Shown: positions 37,301-47,816, counted from the first letter of the stretch. The stretch: 64,000 nt of DNA from Nematostella vectensis (GCF_932526225.1 NC_064034.1:8976001-9040000); one strand, 5' to 3'. A program made the numbers and translations. The notes: generated by a model from the sequence alone, not told the origin.

Positions 37301-40300
37301 TTACAAGCCGAAATATGACCCCCACTTAACCCTAATTATAAACAAATGCCGACACTCACTTTTTAATGCCTCGCTACCAAAAACTTATAAATAACAATTA
37401 AAACTCCCAAAAAAAAAGGATGCAATATAATTCTTGAAAATACTGGTATTTCATCAAATATTCTTGTCTCTCTGATGTTTATATGCTTTTCAAGATTATA
37501 TTTTCATAACATTTTTAAGTACAATCCGCATGCATGATAATTATTATCGGCACTAAAAACTTCCGGTTCTTTATTCTTCCGCTTCATGAGCATCTCCAAA
37601 CTTTTTCCCACGAAAGTTATTCTTAAATCGTCCTATATTTATTTCTATCCATCCCTCGTTCTATAAGCATTATAATATTTTCTTTCGTTCCCTACTTTCG
37701 TGGACTAGAAACGCGTACCATCTTCTGATTGTCGTGTTGTTATGCAAATTCGAAGAGTTAATTTATTCAACAAGCGTTCATACAAAGAAATCAAGAAAAA
37801 ATAACAGATGAAGCTTTTCTACTATTGTTTATTATATAACCAACCAATTTCCATTCCCCAGGTAAATTGAGTTACAAAAAGAAAGTAAGAAAAAATAACA
37901 GTTGATGCTTTTTACTATTGTTTTCAATAATACCAAAAAAAATCCATTCTTGTCAGGGAGCATATGTCCAAAAAAGCTCCCTAGGTAAATTTTGAGGTTA
38001 CTTTTCTGTTTTCATTTTTTCGCGCGTTAACTTAGGGCCTAATCGCACTAGGAGGACAAAGTTTGTCTGGCCGGGATAAACAGCCGTCCAAATTGTGTCC
38101 TGGCCAATCGATTGGCTTGTTAACCAGTAAAAAAATCGCTTTCACTATTCACTTTACCGGCATACTACAACCAAGACAACGCAGGATTCTATCATTGCGC
38201 GTAAGGTGCAGTAAACGCTTATTGCAAGCAGGTAATTACTCGCTATAAGCGCTTCTTTACTAGTCTCAGGCAGGAGATCATAGGACTAGAGGACTGAGGA
38301 GGGGGAAGGTGTGGCTTGCTCAACCATAGGTACCATTTGGAAAAAGAATAATATTTGAAAAGCCTTCAATAAGGGGGGGGGGGGGGGGCGTTTACCCGGT
38401 GTATTATAGCCACCATCTTGGATTTGAGCAAAAATGAAAAACGAGGGGAGTGGGAGGGGAAGAGGAGAGAGAGCCTTCAAGCCGCATCTGACCAATCGAT
38501 TTCAACGTTTCCGGGCTCGTTCAGTGACCGTGAATTCGATGACATCAAGCGTGCTGTCGAGCGCAGGGCGAACGCCGCTGAGCCAGAACCCGCAGTCAGC
38601 AGCGAGGAAGAGCCTACCACAAAGCTATTCAGCTGTCCAGTGCGTGAAAGGCTATACACGCTTGGCTTGGTTAGACCGGCACACACTATACGGCAAATGC
38701 GAGTTTGCCAAAGAAGGGGAATGCATATCTTTGCCCGGGGGGGACTCTCTAAAAATGTAGACGGGGGTAATCGTCATATCTTTTAGGGTATAAAATTTCT
38801 ACCAACTGCCATCTCTTAGGGGGTGTTGGAGGATTTTTCAGATTTTGCTATCTCCTAGGGTGTAAAGTGTGTGTTAAACGTTTTTTTCCATTCTGTTATC
38901 TCTTAGGGTATAAAATTCGATTAATTGCTATCCCTAAGGGGGTGTTAAACGGTTTTTTTTCGATTCTGCTATCCCTTGGGGGAAAAAATTCCTTCGACCT
39001 CACCCAATTTTCCCATCTCTTAGAGGAAATAATTTCTGTTGACCACGCCTAATGTGCCATCCCTAACGGAGTACAATCAATTTTGCCGACGATCACCCAC
39101 GTCTGTTTTTATCGGAGTCCCCCTTCCCGGCAAGCTTGGCTACCACCAAAAAGTAGTCGGGGGAGGAGGGGGGCGTACCATTAATTGGGAATGAAGTGAT
39201 AGAATCAACAAGCTGCATCTCTATACAGGGGAACGCCGATTAAATCAGCGAGTTCCTATTACCGGGCCATGTACAGGTGTATTTTTCCCGAAAATAACAC
39301 AGGATGCGGAGACTGCAGAGGCTGCGGAGGAGGCAGCCGCCTACTTCCGTACGAGAGCTGCCATCCTAGATGAATACCAACTAAATCACCCAATAGAAGT
39401 GAACGGCATCGACTTGTGCCACTTGTACTCCAGGTCCAGGCTCACCTTTCTTTAAGTGGCCACCCTTCCCACTATCTGAAAAGAGCTGGAGCTTCAAGTG
39501 CGCGGAGCAACCCGACGCAAAGCTTCTTTTGTAGCCACGCTCGTGGATGTTATTCAAAGATGTAGTTGCGCAAAATAAATCCACGATTTCTTGGGTCCCG
39601 ATTATATTTTTTCGGTAATCGTGTGTTCTGTTGTGAAGACCAGAGTAAGTTATTACACTTCGATACTCTCTTTTACTAAAAAGGAGATCAGCTTACGGTG
39701 AGAGGCCTCAATATCGCAAATGTCTCAGCGTTCTTGCATAATTTGTATTTTTATTTGATCAAATTTGTAGTTGAACAAAGGCTTCGAAAATAAGCGAATT
39801 TTGACAATTTGATCAAGCTTTTTGTTTAATTACAATTTAAAACTGTACAAAATTCTGCCAGTATCGCTTGTTAATTAAATAAAAACATGCAAAACTCTCA
39901 TTTTCTTCTTTTGGACGTTTTTCTTTTTCAATAAGTAATTATCAGAAAAGTCTTATTGCAGTCATGGTGAGGTATTTTATGCTTGTCGCTTTGTTTGTCA
40001 CCTTTTAATTACGTATGCATGGCTGCAAACAAAATAGTATCACGCGAGCCTAAAAACCGCAATTTAATGCAATAAATGCTATGAAATTATTACCATTAAA
40101 TTTTAGTATTGCCGACAGTATATTTCTTTTGATTTGAGCGCTCTTTCTTGTTTTTCTGGAGATTTGAAGGCGTTGTTTGAATGCGGAAAACCCGATACAG
40201 TAGTCGGCATTTGTTTATAATTAGGGTCAAGTGGGGGTCATATTTCGGCTTGTAAAAAAGTCGGATTTTATTTGCCCCTAAGTTTTATTTCACATATCAA

Positions 40301-41941
40301 ACGTAGAAATGATGTTCTTTTCGATGAATGCAATCATTTTTGCCAAATCCACATCTCATCGGCGATATTACACGATCATTTCAGGGCTTTTCAAAGTCAT
40401 CTAAAAACGTAAAATAAAATAAAATCGCGTAAAATAATAAGCTGCTGACAGAACAGCTTATCTTTCAGCCTGGGAGTTCCTTATTATCTATTATTTAGGT
40501 TTATATAAGCTGCAAATGTTTTATCACGCGTTGCGAACCGGTTTTTAGTCTTTTTCTAACAACCACGAAATTGTCTCAAATCCGGGTGCGGGAGACTAAA
40601 AATTACTTTTTGGCTTCTATCGCCAAAAATATTTATCCAAATTGCTTCAAGCTTTCACAGTATACTGAGGTCACCCATACCTATTACCAGTTTAATTTTG
40701 AGCTAGGGCGCCCAAACATCATTTTTCCGAGAAATCTCGACGAACTCAGACCGCTGGTCTTAAGACTAGTTTGAACTGATTTGGGACTAGTCCAGGTTTA
40801 TATGTATACTATTGGATTTACATTTTTAATTCAACAAAATTCAAAAATAAATTGTAAACTATTTTTTTTTGGGCCGCACCTGAAAAACCCACACATCCAG
40901 TACTATAACTTGATTCTTTGTGTCCTGCGAAATAAATATTTATGTATCAGAGTGATGTGCAGGTTGGATTTGTCGATCTTGAATAGTTCAACCTGTTTCA
41001 TGCAAATTCGCGCAGTTTATTCTTTTCATACCATTCCCAGAAATCCCCAAACAAATCCTACACCAGGGGAAATCTACAGCAATTAATATCCAGTATCGAG
41101 ACGCGATAATTCATCGCTTCCTTATAACTTTGGCGTGATAAATTCATCGCTTCCTTATAACTTTGGCGTGATAAATTCATCGCTTCCTTGTCGGCAAACT
41201 TATATAAGGTGTCCGAAGTGTCTGTAGGAGTGTCGTCAGGAACAGAGACGTTACATCCTACGTACTGAAATCGTTAAACCTAAGAAAACTCTTGATTTTT
41301 GCAGAAAAATAGTAAATTTTAGTCCGGCATTTTCGGCTTTGTTCCTCCTTTCGTGTGGTTCTGTCAAAGCTTTATTTCCTTTTTCTCAAAAGGGTATTTT
41401 TAAAGGTTTTTTATTTAATAATTGTTTGCGTGGTTGTAACGATACTTACCACTTTGACTAGTTTGTTGATTCTCAAAGAAAATTCCAGCGTGAGAATGCT
41501 TGCACTGCCTGGGATAATGGGGCCAAGAATGCGGTCGTATTCATTCAGCTTTTCCACTCGTAGAGCTCTCCTCTCATTATTTGTTTTTTTCACTATACTT
41601 GCGAATCCCACTCCTGAGTATCGACATTCATTTGCTTAATTAAAAGTAGCATAATAAAATAATGATAATTAAAGCAAAATAACAAATCCTCGAATAAGAG
41701 AAAAAAAAATGAAAATGTCTCGTAAGAACAATAGCAATACAAACTAAAATAAGGAAACCTATATGTTTTGCATATTCTGCGATCTGAATACTGTAAACAT
41801 GGCCAGATCTAATTTTTGAAGTCCACTCAGTGGAATGCAAAGTTCTTCATTCTGTCTAAAACGACCATGATATAACATACCGTTTTGCCATAAGAATGAA
41901 CAAAGAAGTAAATAGTGCGAACAAGGAGCTCTCAGCCGCAT
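34320..41941 (-). CDS. Nicotinic acetylcholine receptor alpha-like subunit, complete (500 aa)
   Basis: Coding order: 41941-41881, 41613-41450, 40924-40880, 36519-36410, 35933-35701, 35617-35522, 35279-34991, 34824-34320. The sum is 1503 nt, giving 500 residues and a stop. The start (ATG at 41941) opens a signal peptide (MRLRAPCSHYLLLCSFLWQN). The extracellular domain follows, with WVFQ, Cys-loop cysteines about residues 165 and 179, loop B FSSWTY, and vicinal C229-C230 (HNNCC) marking an alpha-type agonist site. M1 is near 248-270, M2 278-298 after SGERIGF, M3 308-330, a charged cytoplasmic loop to about 470, and M4 near 478-499. It should form a cation-selective pentameric channel in the plasma membrane; the true ligand is unproven. 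Exon lengths and phases match the downstream sister gene, showing tandem duplication. The fourth coding exon is separated from the third by 4.4 kb, filled largely by an inverted-repeat element. Confidence 0.93.
37785..37950 (+). repeat. Tandem duplication of about 110 bp
   Basis: AAGAAAAAATAACAG followed by TGATGCTTTT/TGAAGCTTTT and CTACTATTGTTT or TTACTATTGTTT occurs twice, about 100 bases apart, inside the inverted-repeat element. Confidence 0.6.
38736..39070 (+). repeat. Dispersed repeat with recurring CTATCTYTTAGGG motif, copy 2
   Basis: TATCTYTTAGGG or close variants recur about every 35-60 bases, at least six times, next to TAGACGGGGGT. It matches, in the opposite orientation, the block at 4826-4990 and extends it. 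Confidence 0.75.
39302..39454 (+). other. Coding-like fragment inside the inverted-repeat element
   Basis: After an acceptor-like ACACAG the frame reads DAETAEAAEEAAAYFRTRAA, then ILDEYQLNHPIEVNGIDLCH, and ends at TAA. Codon choice looks coding and GC exceeds the surroundings. Another coding-like patch lies at 38480-38730 in overlapping frames. The protein is not recognised; it may be a captured host exon or part of a transposon protein. Confidence 0.35.
41104..41206 (+). repeat. 33-bp tandem repeat, about three units
   Basis: ATTCATCGCTTCCTTATAAC and CTTTGGCGTGATAA alternate nearly three times in the intron between the second and third coding exons of the receptor. Confidence 0.85.
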
Positions 41942-42007
41942 CTTAGAACAGAGACCTTAGCTTCTCAGTAAAGGACTGATAAGTATTTGGTTCAAGGTTA
42001 GCCCTTA

Positions 42008-42413
42008 TTTCCTTCTTCGTTTGGCTCGCGTGCAAGAATTCGTAAGATTTCACAGTTGGTGTTTTATACAAAATGAAGTAATTATCAGCCTTTTTTTACT
42101 GGAAAGCGTCCACTTATATAATACCCTGATAAATACATAGCAACCACCTTAATTTGTGTTAGTATTATGCCGAGAGAAAATTAATGGGTATAAGTATATG
42201 ATGAGGATATCTGGTGAAAAATAGCTCTGTCTGTCTTCGTTTTACTCGCGCGAGAGAATTCGTCTAATTTTAAAATTGATGTTATTTATCAAAAGAAGCA
42301 ATTATCAGTCTTTTCTGTTTCACTGTAAAGCTTCCCCTATGTAATACTTTGATAATACCTAGCAACCACCTTTATATGTGTTAGTATCATGCCGAGAAAA
42401 AGTTAACATTAAT
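42008..42413 (-). repeat. Tandem duplication of about 220 bp upstream of the receptor start
   Basis: Segments 42008-42190 and 42229-42413 share order and sequence (CTCGCG, AATTATCAG, ATAGCAACCACCTT / CTAGCAACCACCTT, GTGTTAGTAT, ATGCCGAGA). They lie 70-470 bases before the ATG at 41941 on the minus strand, so they may belong to its promoter region. Confidence 0.65.
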
Positions 42414-42708
42414 TATATGCTTTAACATCTCAGGACAAAAACCAAGAAATCCTTAACAATCGGCTGAAATGTGCACCGTTTGTGTGATGCGCACCTCGGC
42501 GTTTACTTAGAAAACTGGCCAGTTAAGTTGCGCCTTGAGAACTGCTACCAGCTGGCGGCGGAAGCCAAAAATATTGGGGACGCACGACACAAATTTTAAT
42601 TGTTTTATCTACGATCCGCCATCCCCTAAGCTTTTTATTTTGTTTCCGAGAGAACCAATGGGAGGTGGGGGATGTACCCCCAAAACCAAATAATTGGGGG
42701 GCCATTAG

Positions 42709-42768
42709 TGAGGGGGGGGGGGGGGGGGGGGAGGGGGAAGAACCCCCCACACACACACACACACACAG
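42709..42768 (+). repeat. G-run and (AC)n microsatellite
   Basis: A G-run broken by a few A, then (CA)n, 200 bases before the tRNA array. Confidence 0.95.
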
Positions 42769-42972
42769 TTCCACCGCTCATGACACGGTGGCACAAAAAC
42801 AGACTCTGACACACTAGCCCAGAAAGTGCCAATAGAATGCGTTGTATTAGCTTATCTAATGGTCACACAAAATACACTTACTGAAACAAACTTTTAAACC
42901 TTTGGGGCTTTTAGGGCTGCCATCTAGTCAAGATGTTTAATACTTTAACGAATGCTCATTCAAGGGGAAAGT

Positions 42973-43043
42973 GGCAATACAGTTGAGTGGTGAGTATCTC
43001 CGCCTGTCAAGCCGGAGACCGGGGTTCGATTCCCCGCCATGAG
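42973..43043 (+). pseudogene. tRNA-Asp pseudogene, copy 1 (array edge)
   Basis: The acceptor and D-arm 5' half are unrelated to the consensus; the anticodon loop and B box remain. This is the left end of the array. Confidence 0.7.
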
Positions 43044-43141
43044 TGCGCATTATATTTTGTCCATTGGATTAAGTGTTTTATCGATCGTTTCAGATCTTGG
43101 ATAAATGTTACCTTTATTGACGGTCCTCCTTCGTGGTCAGG

Positions 43142-43213
43142 TCCTCGGTAGTATAGTGGTGAGTATTCCCGCCTGTCACGCGGGAGACCGGGGTTCGATT
43201 CCCCGCCGGGGAG
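43142..43213 (+). tRNA. tRNA-Asp(GTC) copy 2
   Basis: C26T only. Confidence 0.88.
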
Positions 43214-43312
43214 TGTGCATTATTTTTTGTTTATTTAGTTAAGTGTTTTATTGATTGTTTCAGATTCTTGGATGTATGTTATCTTTATTGACGGTCCTCC
43301 ATCGTGATCAGG

Positions 43313-43384
43313 TCATGGGTAGTATAGTGGTGAGTATCCCCGCCTATCACGAGTGAGACCGTGGTTCGATTCCCCGCCAGGTTG
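43313..43384 (+). pseudogene. tRNA-Asp-derived copy 3, anticodon ATC
   Basis: Anticodon loop CTATCAC, broken anticodon stem and acceptor (TCATGGG with CAGGTT). Confidence 0.65.
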
Positions 43385-43483
43385 TGAGCATACTTTTTTG
43401 TCCATTGAGATGAGTGATTTATCGATCTTTTCCGATTCTTGCGTGTATGTTATCTTTAATGACGATCCTCCTTCGTGGTCAGG

Positions 43484-43555
43484 TCCTCGGTAGTATAGTG
43501 GTGAGTATCCCAGCCTGTCACGCGGGAGACCGGGGTTCAATTCCCCGCCGGGGAG
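43484..43555 (+). tRNA. tRNA-Asp(GTC) copy 4
   Basis: C29A and G56A. Confidence 0.7.
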
Positions 43556-43654
43556 TGAGCATTATTTTTTGTTTGTTTAGTTGAGTTTTTTATTGGTCGT
43601 TTCGGATTCTTGGATGTATGTTATCTTTATTGACGGTCCAACTTCGTGGACAGG

Positions 43655-43726
43655 TCCTCGGTAGTATTGTGGTGAGTATCCCCGCCTGTCACGCAGGAGA
43701 CCGGGGTTCAATTCCCCGCCGGGTTG
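43655..43726 (+). tRNA. tRNA-Asp(GTC) copy 5, degenerate
   Basis: A14T, G41A, G56A and a broken acceptor 3' end (GGTTG). Confidence 0.5.
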
Positions 43727-43825
43727 TGAGCATACTTTTTCGTCCGTTGAGTTGAGTGTTTTATCGATCCTTTCCAATTTCTGGATATATGTTATCTTTA
43801 TTGACGGTCTTCCATCGTGGTCTGG

Positions 43826-43897
43826 TCCTCTGTAGTATTGTGGTGAGTATCCCCGCCTGTCACGCGGGAGACAGGGGTTCGATTCCCCGCCTGGGAG
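43826..43897 (+). tRNA. tRNA-Asp(GTC) copy 6, degenerate
   Basis: G6T, A14T, C48A, G67T. Confidence 0.5.
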
Positions 43898-43997
43898 TGC
43901 GCATTATTTTATTGTCCATTTAGTTGAGTGTTTTATCGATCTTTTCCGATACTTGGGTGTATGTTATCTTTATTGACGGTCCTCCTTCGTGGTCAGG

Positions 43998-44069
43998 TCC
44001 TCGGTAGTATAGTGGTGAGTATCCCCGCCTGTCACGCGGGAGACCGGGGTTCGATTACCCGCCGGGGAG
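43998..44069 (+). tRNA. tRNA-Asp(GTC) copy 7
   Basis: C60A only. Confidence 0.82.
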
Positions 44070-44168
44070 GTGGCATTATTTTTTGTCCATTGAGTTGAGT
44101 GTTTTATCGATCTTTTCCGATTCTTGGATGTATGTTATCTTTATTGACTGTCCTCCTTCGTGGTCAGG

Positions 44169-44240
44169 TCCTCGGTAGTATAGTGGTGAGTATTCCCGCC
44201 TGTCACACGGGTGACCAGGGTTCGATTCCCCGCCGGGGAG
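44169..44240 (+). tRNA. tRNA-Asp(GTC) copy 8
   Basis: C26T, G39A, A44T, G49A; type shared with copies 30, 85 and 106. Confidence 0.6.
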
Positions 44241-44340
44241 TGCGCATTATTTTTTATCCCATTGAGTTAAGTGCTTTATCGATCTTTTCCGATTCTTAGA
44301 TGTATGTTATCTTTATTGACGGTCCTCCTTCGTGGTTAGG

Positions 44341-44413
44341 TCCTTGGTAGTATAGTGGTTAGTATCCCCGCCTGTCACGAAGGAGACCGGGGTTTTAATT
44401 CCCCGCCGGGGAG
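44341..44413 (+). pseudogene. tRNA-Asp pseudogene, copy 9
   Basis: C5T, G20T, C40A, G41A and a disrupted 8-base T loop (TTTTAATT) that spoils the B box; type shared with copies 31, 86 and 107. Confidence 0.7.
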
Positions 44414-44511
44414 TGCGCATTATTTTTCGTCCATTGAGTAAGTGTTTTATCGATCTTTTCCGATTCTTGGGTGTATGTTATCTTTATTGACGGTCTTCTA
44501 TCGTGGTCAGG

Positions 44512-44583
44512 TCCTCGGTAGTATAGTTTTGAGTATCCCCGCATGTCACGCAGGAGACCGGTGTTCAATACCCCGCCGGGGAG
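44512..44583 (+). tRNA. tRNA-Asp(GTC) copy 10, degenerate
   Basis: Loses the D-loop GG (G17T, G18T); V, G56A, T59A. Confidence 0.45.
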
Positions 44584-44680
44584 TGCGCATTATTTTTGTC
44601 CATTAAGTTGAGTGTTTATCAATCTTTTCCAATTTCTTGATGTATGTTACCTTTATTGACGTTCTTCCATCGTGGTCAGG

Positions 44681-44752
44681 TCCTCGGTAGTATAGTGGTG
44701 AGTATCCCCGCCTGTCACGCGGGAGACCGGGGTTCGATTCCCCGCCGGGGAG
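44681..44752 (+). tRNA. tRNA-Asp(GTC) copy 11
   Basis: Exact consensus; first unit of the first 1.36-kb higher-order repeat. Confidence 0.96.
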
Positions 44753-44851
44753 GTGGAATTATTTTTTGTCCATTTAGTAAAGTGTTTTATCGATCTTTTC
44801 CGATTCTTGGGTGTATGTTATCTTTATTGACGGTCCTCCTTCGTGGTCAGG

Positions 44852-44923
44852 TCCTCGGTAGTATAGTGGTGAGTATCCCCGCCTGTCACGCGGGAGACCG
44901 GGGTTCGATTCCCCGCCGGGGAG
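44852..44923 (+). tRNA. tRNA-Asp(GTC) copy 12
   Basis: Exact consensus. Confidence 0.96.
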
Positions 44924-45022
44924 GTGGAATTATTTTTTGTCCATTTAGTAAAGTGTTTTATCGATCTTTTCCGATTCTTGGGTGTATGTTATCTTTATTG
45001 ACGGTCCTCCTTCGTGGTCAGG

Positions 45023-45094
45023 TCCTCGGTAGTATAGTGGTGAGTATCCCCGCCTGTCACGCGGGAGACCGGGGTTCGATTCCCCGCCGGGGAG
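45023..45094 (+). tRNA. tRNA-Asp(GTC) copy 13
   Basis: Exact consensus. Confidence 0.96.
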
Positions 45095-45193
45095 GTGGCA
45101 TTATGTTTTGTCCATTTAGTAAAGTGTTTTATCGATCTTTTCCGATTCTTGGGTGTATGTTATCTTTATTGACGGTCCTCCTTCGTGGTCAGG

Positions 45194-45265
45194 TCCTCGG
45201 TAGTATAGTGGTGAGTATCCCCGCCTGTCACGCGGGAGACCGGGGTTCGATTCCCCGCCGGTGAG
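45194..45265 (+). tRNA. tRNA-Asp(GTC) copy 14
   Basis: G69T, one acceptor mismatch. Confidence 0.85.
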
Positions 45266-45363
45266 GTGGCATTATTTTTGTCCATTTAGTAAAGTGTTTT
45301 ATCGATCTTTTCCGATTCTTGGGTGTATGGTATCTTTATTGTTTGTCTTCTATCGTGGTCAGG

Positions 45364-45435
45364 TCCTCGGTAGTATAGTGGTGAGTATCCCCGCATGTCA
45401 CGCAGGAGACCGGTGTTCGATTCCCCGCCGGGGAG
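45364..45435 (+). tRNA. tRNA-Asp(GTC) copy 15
   Basis: V. Confidence 0.62.
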
Positions 45436-45532
45436 TGCGCTTTATTTTTGTCCATTAAGTTGAGTGTTTATCAATCTATTCCAATTTCTTGATGTATGTT
45501 ACCTTTATTGACGGTCTTCCATCGTGGTCAGG

Positions 45533-45604
45533 TCCTCGGTAGTATAGTGGTGAGTATCCCCGCCTGTCACGCGGGAGACCGGGGTTCGATTCCCCGCCGG
45601 GGAG
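45533..45604 (+). tRNA. tRNA-Asp(GTC) copy 16
   Basis: Exact consensus. Confidence 0.96.
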
Positions 45605-45701
45605 GTGGCATTATTTTTGTCCATTAAGTTGAGTGTTTATCAATCTTTTCCAATTTCTTGATGTATGTTACCTTTATTGACGGTCTTCCATCGTGGTCAG
45701 G

Positions 45702-45773
45702 TCCTCGGTAGTATATTGTTGAGTATCCCCGCCTGTCACGCGGGAGACCGGGGTTCGATTCCCCGCCGGGGAA
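45702..45773 (+). tRNA. tRNA-Asp(GTC) copy 17
   Basis: G15T, G18T, discriminator G72A. Confidence 0.55.
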
Positions 45774-45872
45774 GTGGCATTATTTTTTGTCCATTTAGTA
45801 AAGTGTTTTATCGATCTTTTCCGATTCTTGGGTGTATGTTATCTTTATTGACGGTCCTCCTTCGTGGTCAGG

Positions 45873-45944
45873 TCATCGGTAGTATAGTGGTGAGTATCCC
45901 CGCATGTCACGCAGGAGACCGGTGTTCAATACCCCGCCGGGGAG
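45873..45944 (+). tRNA. tRNA-Asp(GTC) copy 18
   Basis: C3A, V, G56A, T59A; last unit of the first higher-order repeat. Confidence 0.5.
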
Positions 45945-46041
45945 TGCGCATTATTTTTGTCCATTAAGTTGAGTGTTTATCAATCTTTTCCAATTTCTTG
46001 ATGTATGTTACCTTTATTGACGGTCTTCCATCGTGGTCAGG

Positions 46042-46113
46042 TCCTCGGTAGTATAGTGGTGAGTATCCCCGCCTGTCACGCGGGAGACCGGGGTTCGATT
46101 CCCCGCCGGGGAG
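46042..46113 (+). tRNA. tRNA-Asp(GTC) copy 19
   Basis: Exact consensus; start of the second higher-order repeat. Confidence 0.96.
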
Positions 46114-46212
46114 GTGGAATTAATTTTTGTCCATTTAGTAAAGTGTTTTATCGATCTTTTCCGATTCTTGGGTGTATGTTATCTTTATTGACGGTCCTCC
46201 TTCGTGGTCAGG

Positions 46213-46284
46213 TCCTCGGTAGTATAGTGGTGAGTATCCCCGCCTGTCACGCGGGAGACCGGGGTTCGATTCCCCGCCGGGGAG
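46213..46284 (+). tRNA. tRNA-Asp(GTC) copy 20
   Basis: Exact consensus. Confidence 0.96.
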
Positions 46285-46383
46285 GTGGAATTATTTTTTG
46301 TCCATTTAGTAAAGTGTTTTATCGATCTTTTCCGATTCTTGGGTGTATGTTATCTTTATTGACGGTCCTCCTTCGTGGTCAGG

Positions 46384-46455
46384 TCCTCGGTAGTATAGTG
46401 GTGAGTATCCCCGCCTGTCACGCGGGAGACCGGGGTTCGATTCCCCGCCGGGGAG
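46384..46455 (+). tRNA. tRNA-Asp(GTC) copy 21
   Basis: Exact consensus. Confidence 0.96.
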
Positions 46456-46554
46456 GTGGCATTATGTTTTGTCCATTTAGTAAAGTGTTTTATCGATCTT
46501 TTCCGATTCTTGGGTGTATGTTATCTTTATTGACGGTCCTCCTTCGTGGTCAGG

Positions 46555-46626
46555 TCCTCGGTAGTATAGTGGTGAGTATCCCCGCCTGTCACGCGGGAGA
46601 CCGGGGTTCGATTCCCCGCCGGTGAG
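46555..46626 (+). tRNA. tRNA-Asp(GTC) copy 22
   Basis: G69T. Confidence 0.85.
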
Positions 46627-46724
46627 GTGGCATTATTTTTGTCCATTTAGTAAAGTGTTTTATCGATCTTTTCCGATTCTTGGGTGTATGGTATCTTTAT
46701 TGTTTGTCTTCTATCGTGGTCAGG

Positions 46725-46796
46725 TCCTCGGTAGTATAGTGGTGAGTATCCCCGCATGTCACGCAGGAGACCGGTGTTTGATTCCCCGCCGGGGAG
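46725..46796 (+). tRNA. tRNA-Asp(GTC) copy 23
   Basis: V and C55T (B box). Confidence 0.5.
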
Positions 46797-46893
46797 TGCG
46801 CTTTATTTTTGTCCATTAAGTTGAGTGTTTATCAATCTATTCCAATTTCTTGATGTATGTTACCTTTATTGACGTTCTTCCATCGTGGTCAGG

Positions 46894-46965
46894 TCCTCGG
46901 TAGTATAGTGGTGAGTATCCCCGCCTGTCACGCGGGAGACCGGGGTTCGATTCCCCGCCGGGGAG
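46894..46965 (+). tRNA. tRNA-Asp(GTC) copy 24
   Basis: Exact consensus. Confidence 0.96.
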
Positions 46966-47062
46966 GTGGCATTATTTTTGTCCATTAAGTTGAGTGTTTA
47001 TCAATCTTTTCCAATTTCTTGATGTATGTTACCTTTATTGACGGTCTTCCATCGTGGTCAGG

Positions 47063-47134
47063 TCCTCGGTAGTATAGTGGTGAGTATCCCCGCCTGTCAC
47101 GCGGGAGACCGGGGTTCGATTCCCCGCCGGGGAG
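47063..47134 (+). tRNA. tRNA-Asp(GTC) copy 25
   Basis: Exact consensus. Confidence 0.96.
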
Positions 47135-47233
47135 GTGGCATTATTTTTTGTCCATTTAGTAAAGTGTTTTATCGATCTTTTCCGATTCTTGGGTGTATGT
47201 TATCTTTATTGACGGTCCTCCTTCGTGGTCAGG

Positions 47234-47305
47234 TCATCGGTAGTATAGTGGTGAGTATCCCCGCATGTCACGCAGGAGACCGGTGTTCGATACCCCGCCG
47301 GGGAG
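47234..47305 (+). tRNA. tRNA-Asp(GTC) copy 26
   Basis: C3A, V, T59A. Confidence 0.52.
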
Positions 47306-47402
47306 TGCGCATTATTTTTGTCCATTAAGTTGAGTGTTTATCAATCTTTTCCAATTTCTTGATGTATGTTACCTTTATTGACGGTCTTCCATCGTGGTCA
47401 TG

Positions 47403-47474
47403 TCCTCGGTAGTATAGTGGTGAGTATCCCCGCCTGTCACGCGGGATACCGGGGTTCGATTCCCCGCCGGGGAG
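47403..47474 (+). tRNA. tRNA-Asp(GTC) copy 27
   Basis: G45T in the variable loop. Confidence 0.88.
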
Positions 47475-47573
47475 GTGGCATTATTTTTTGTCCATTTAGT
47501 AAAGTTTTTTATCGATCTTTTCCGATTCTTGGGTGTATGTTATCTTTATTGACGGTCCTCCTTCGTGGTCAGG

Positions 47574-47645
47574 TCCTCGGTAGTTAAGTGGTGAGTATCC
47601 CCGCCTGTCACGCGGGAGACCGGGGTTAGATTCCCCGCCGGGGAG
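47574..47645 (+). tRNA. tRNA-Asp(GTC) copy 28
   Basis: A12T+T13A in the A box and C55A in the B box. Confidence 0.55.
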
Positions 47646-47744
47646 GTGGAATTATTTTTTGTCCATTTAGTAAAGTGTTTTATCGATCTTTTCCGATTCT
47701 TGGGTGTATGTTATCTTTATTGACGGTCCTCCTTCGTGGTCAGG

Positions 47745-47816
47745 TCCTCGGTAGTTAAGTGGTGAGTATCCCCGCCTGTCACGCGGGAGACCGGTGTTCG
47801 ATTACCCGCCGGGGAG
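47745..47816 (+). tRNA. tRNA-Asp(GTC) copy 29
   Basis: A12T, T13A, G51T, C60A. Confidence 0.55.

Larger units (their letters stand above)
36793..40766. mobile_element. 4-kb element with about 560-bp inverted arms
   Basis: The arms 36793-37353 and 40203-40766 are inverted copies at roughly 90% identity. The outer ends read TTTAAGAGCAGCGGTCTGAG and, inverted, TCTTAAGACCAGCGGTCTGA. No exact target duplication is seen. The interior (37354-40202) holds a 38.7-kb repeat block and coding-like fragments but no transposase that I recognise. It lies in intron 3-4 of the receptor gene. It is probably a non-autonomous DNA transposon with long inverted ends; an inverted segmental duplication is the alternative. 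Confidence 0.75.
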
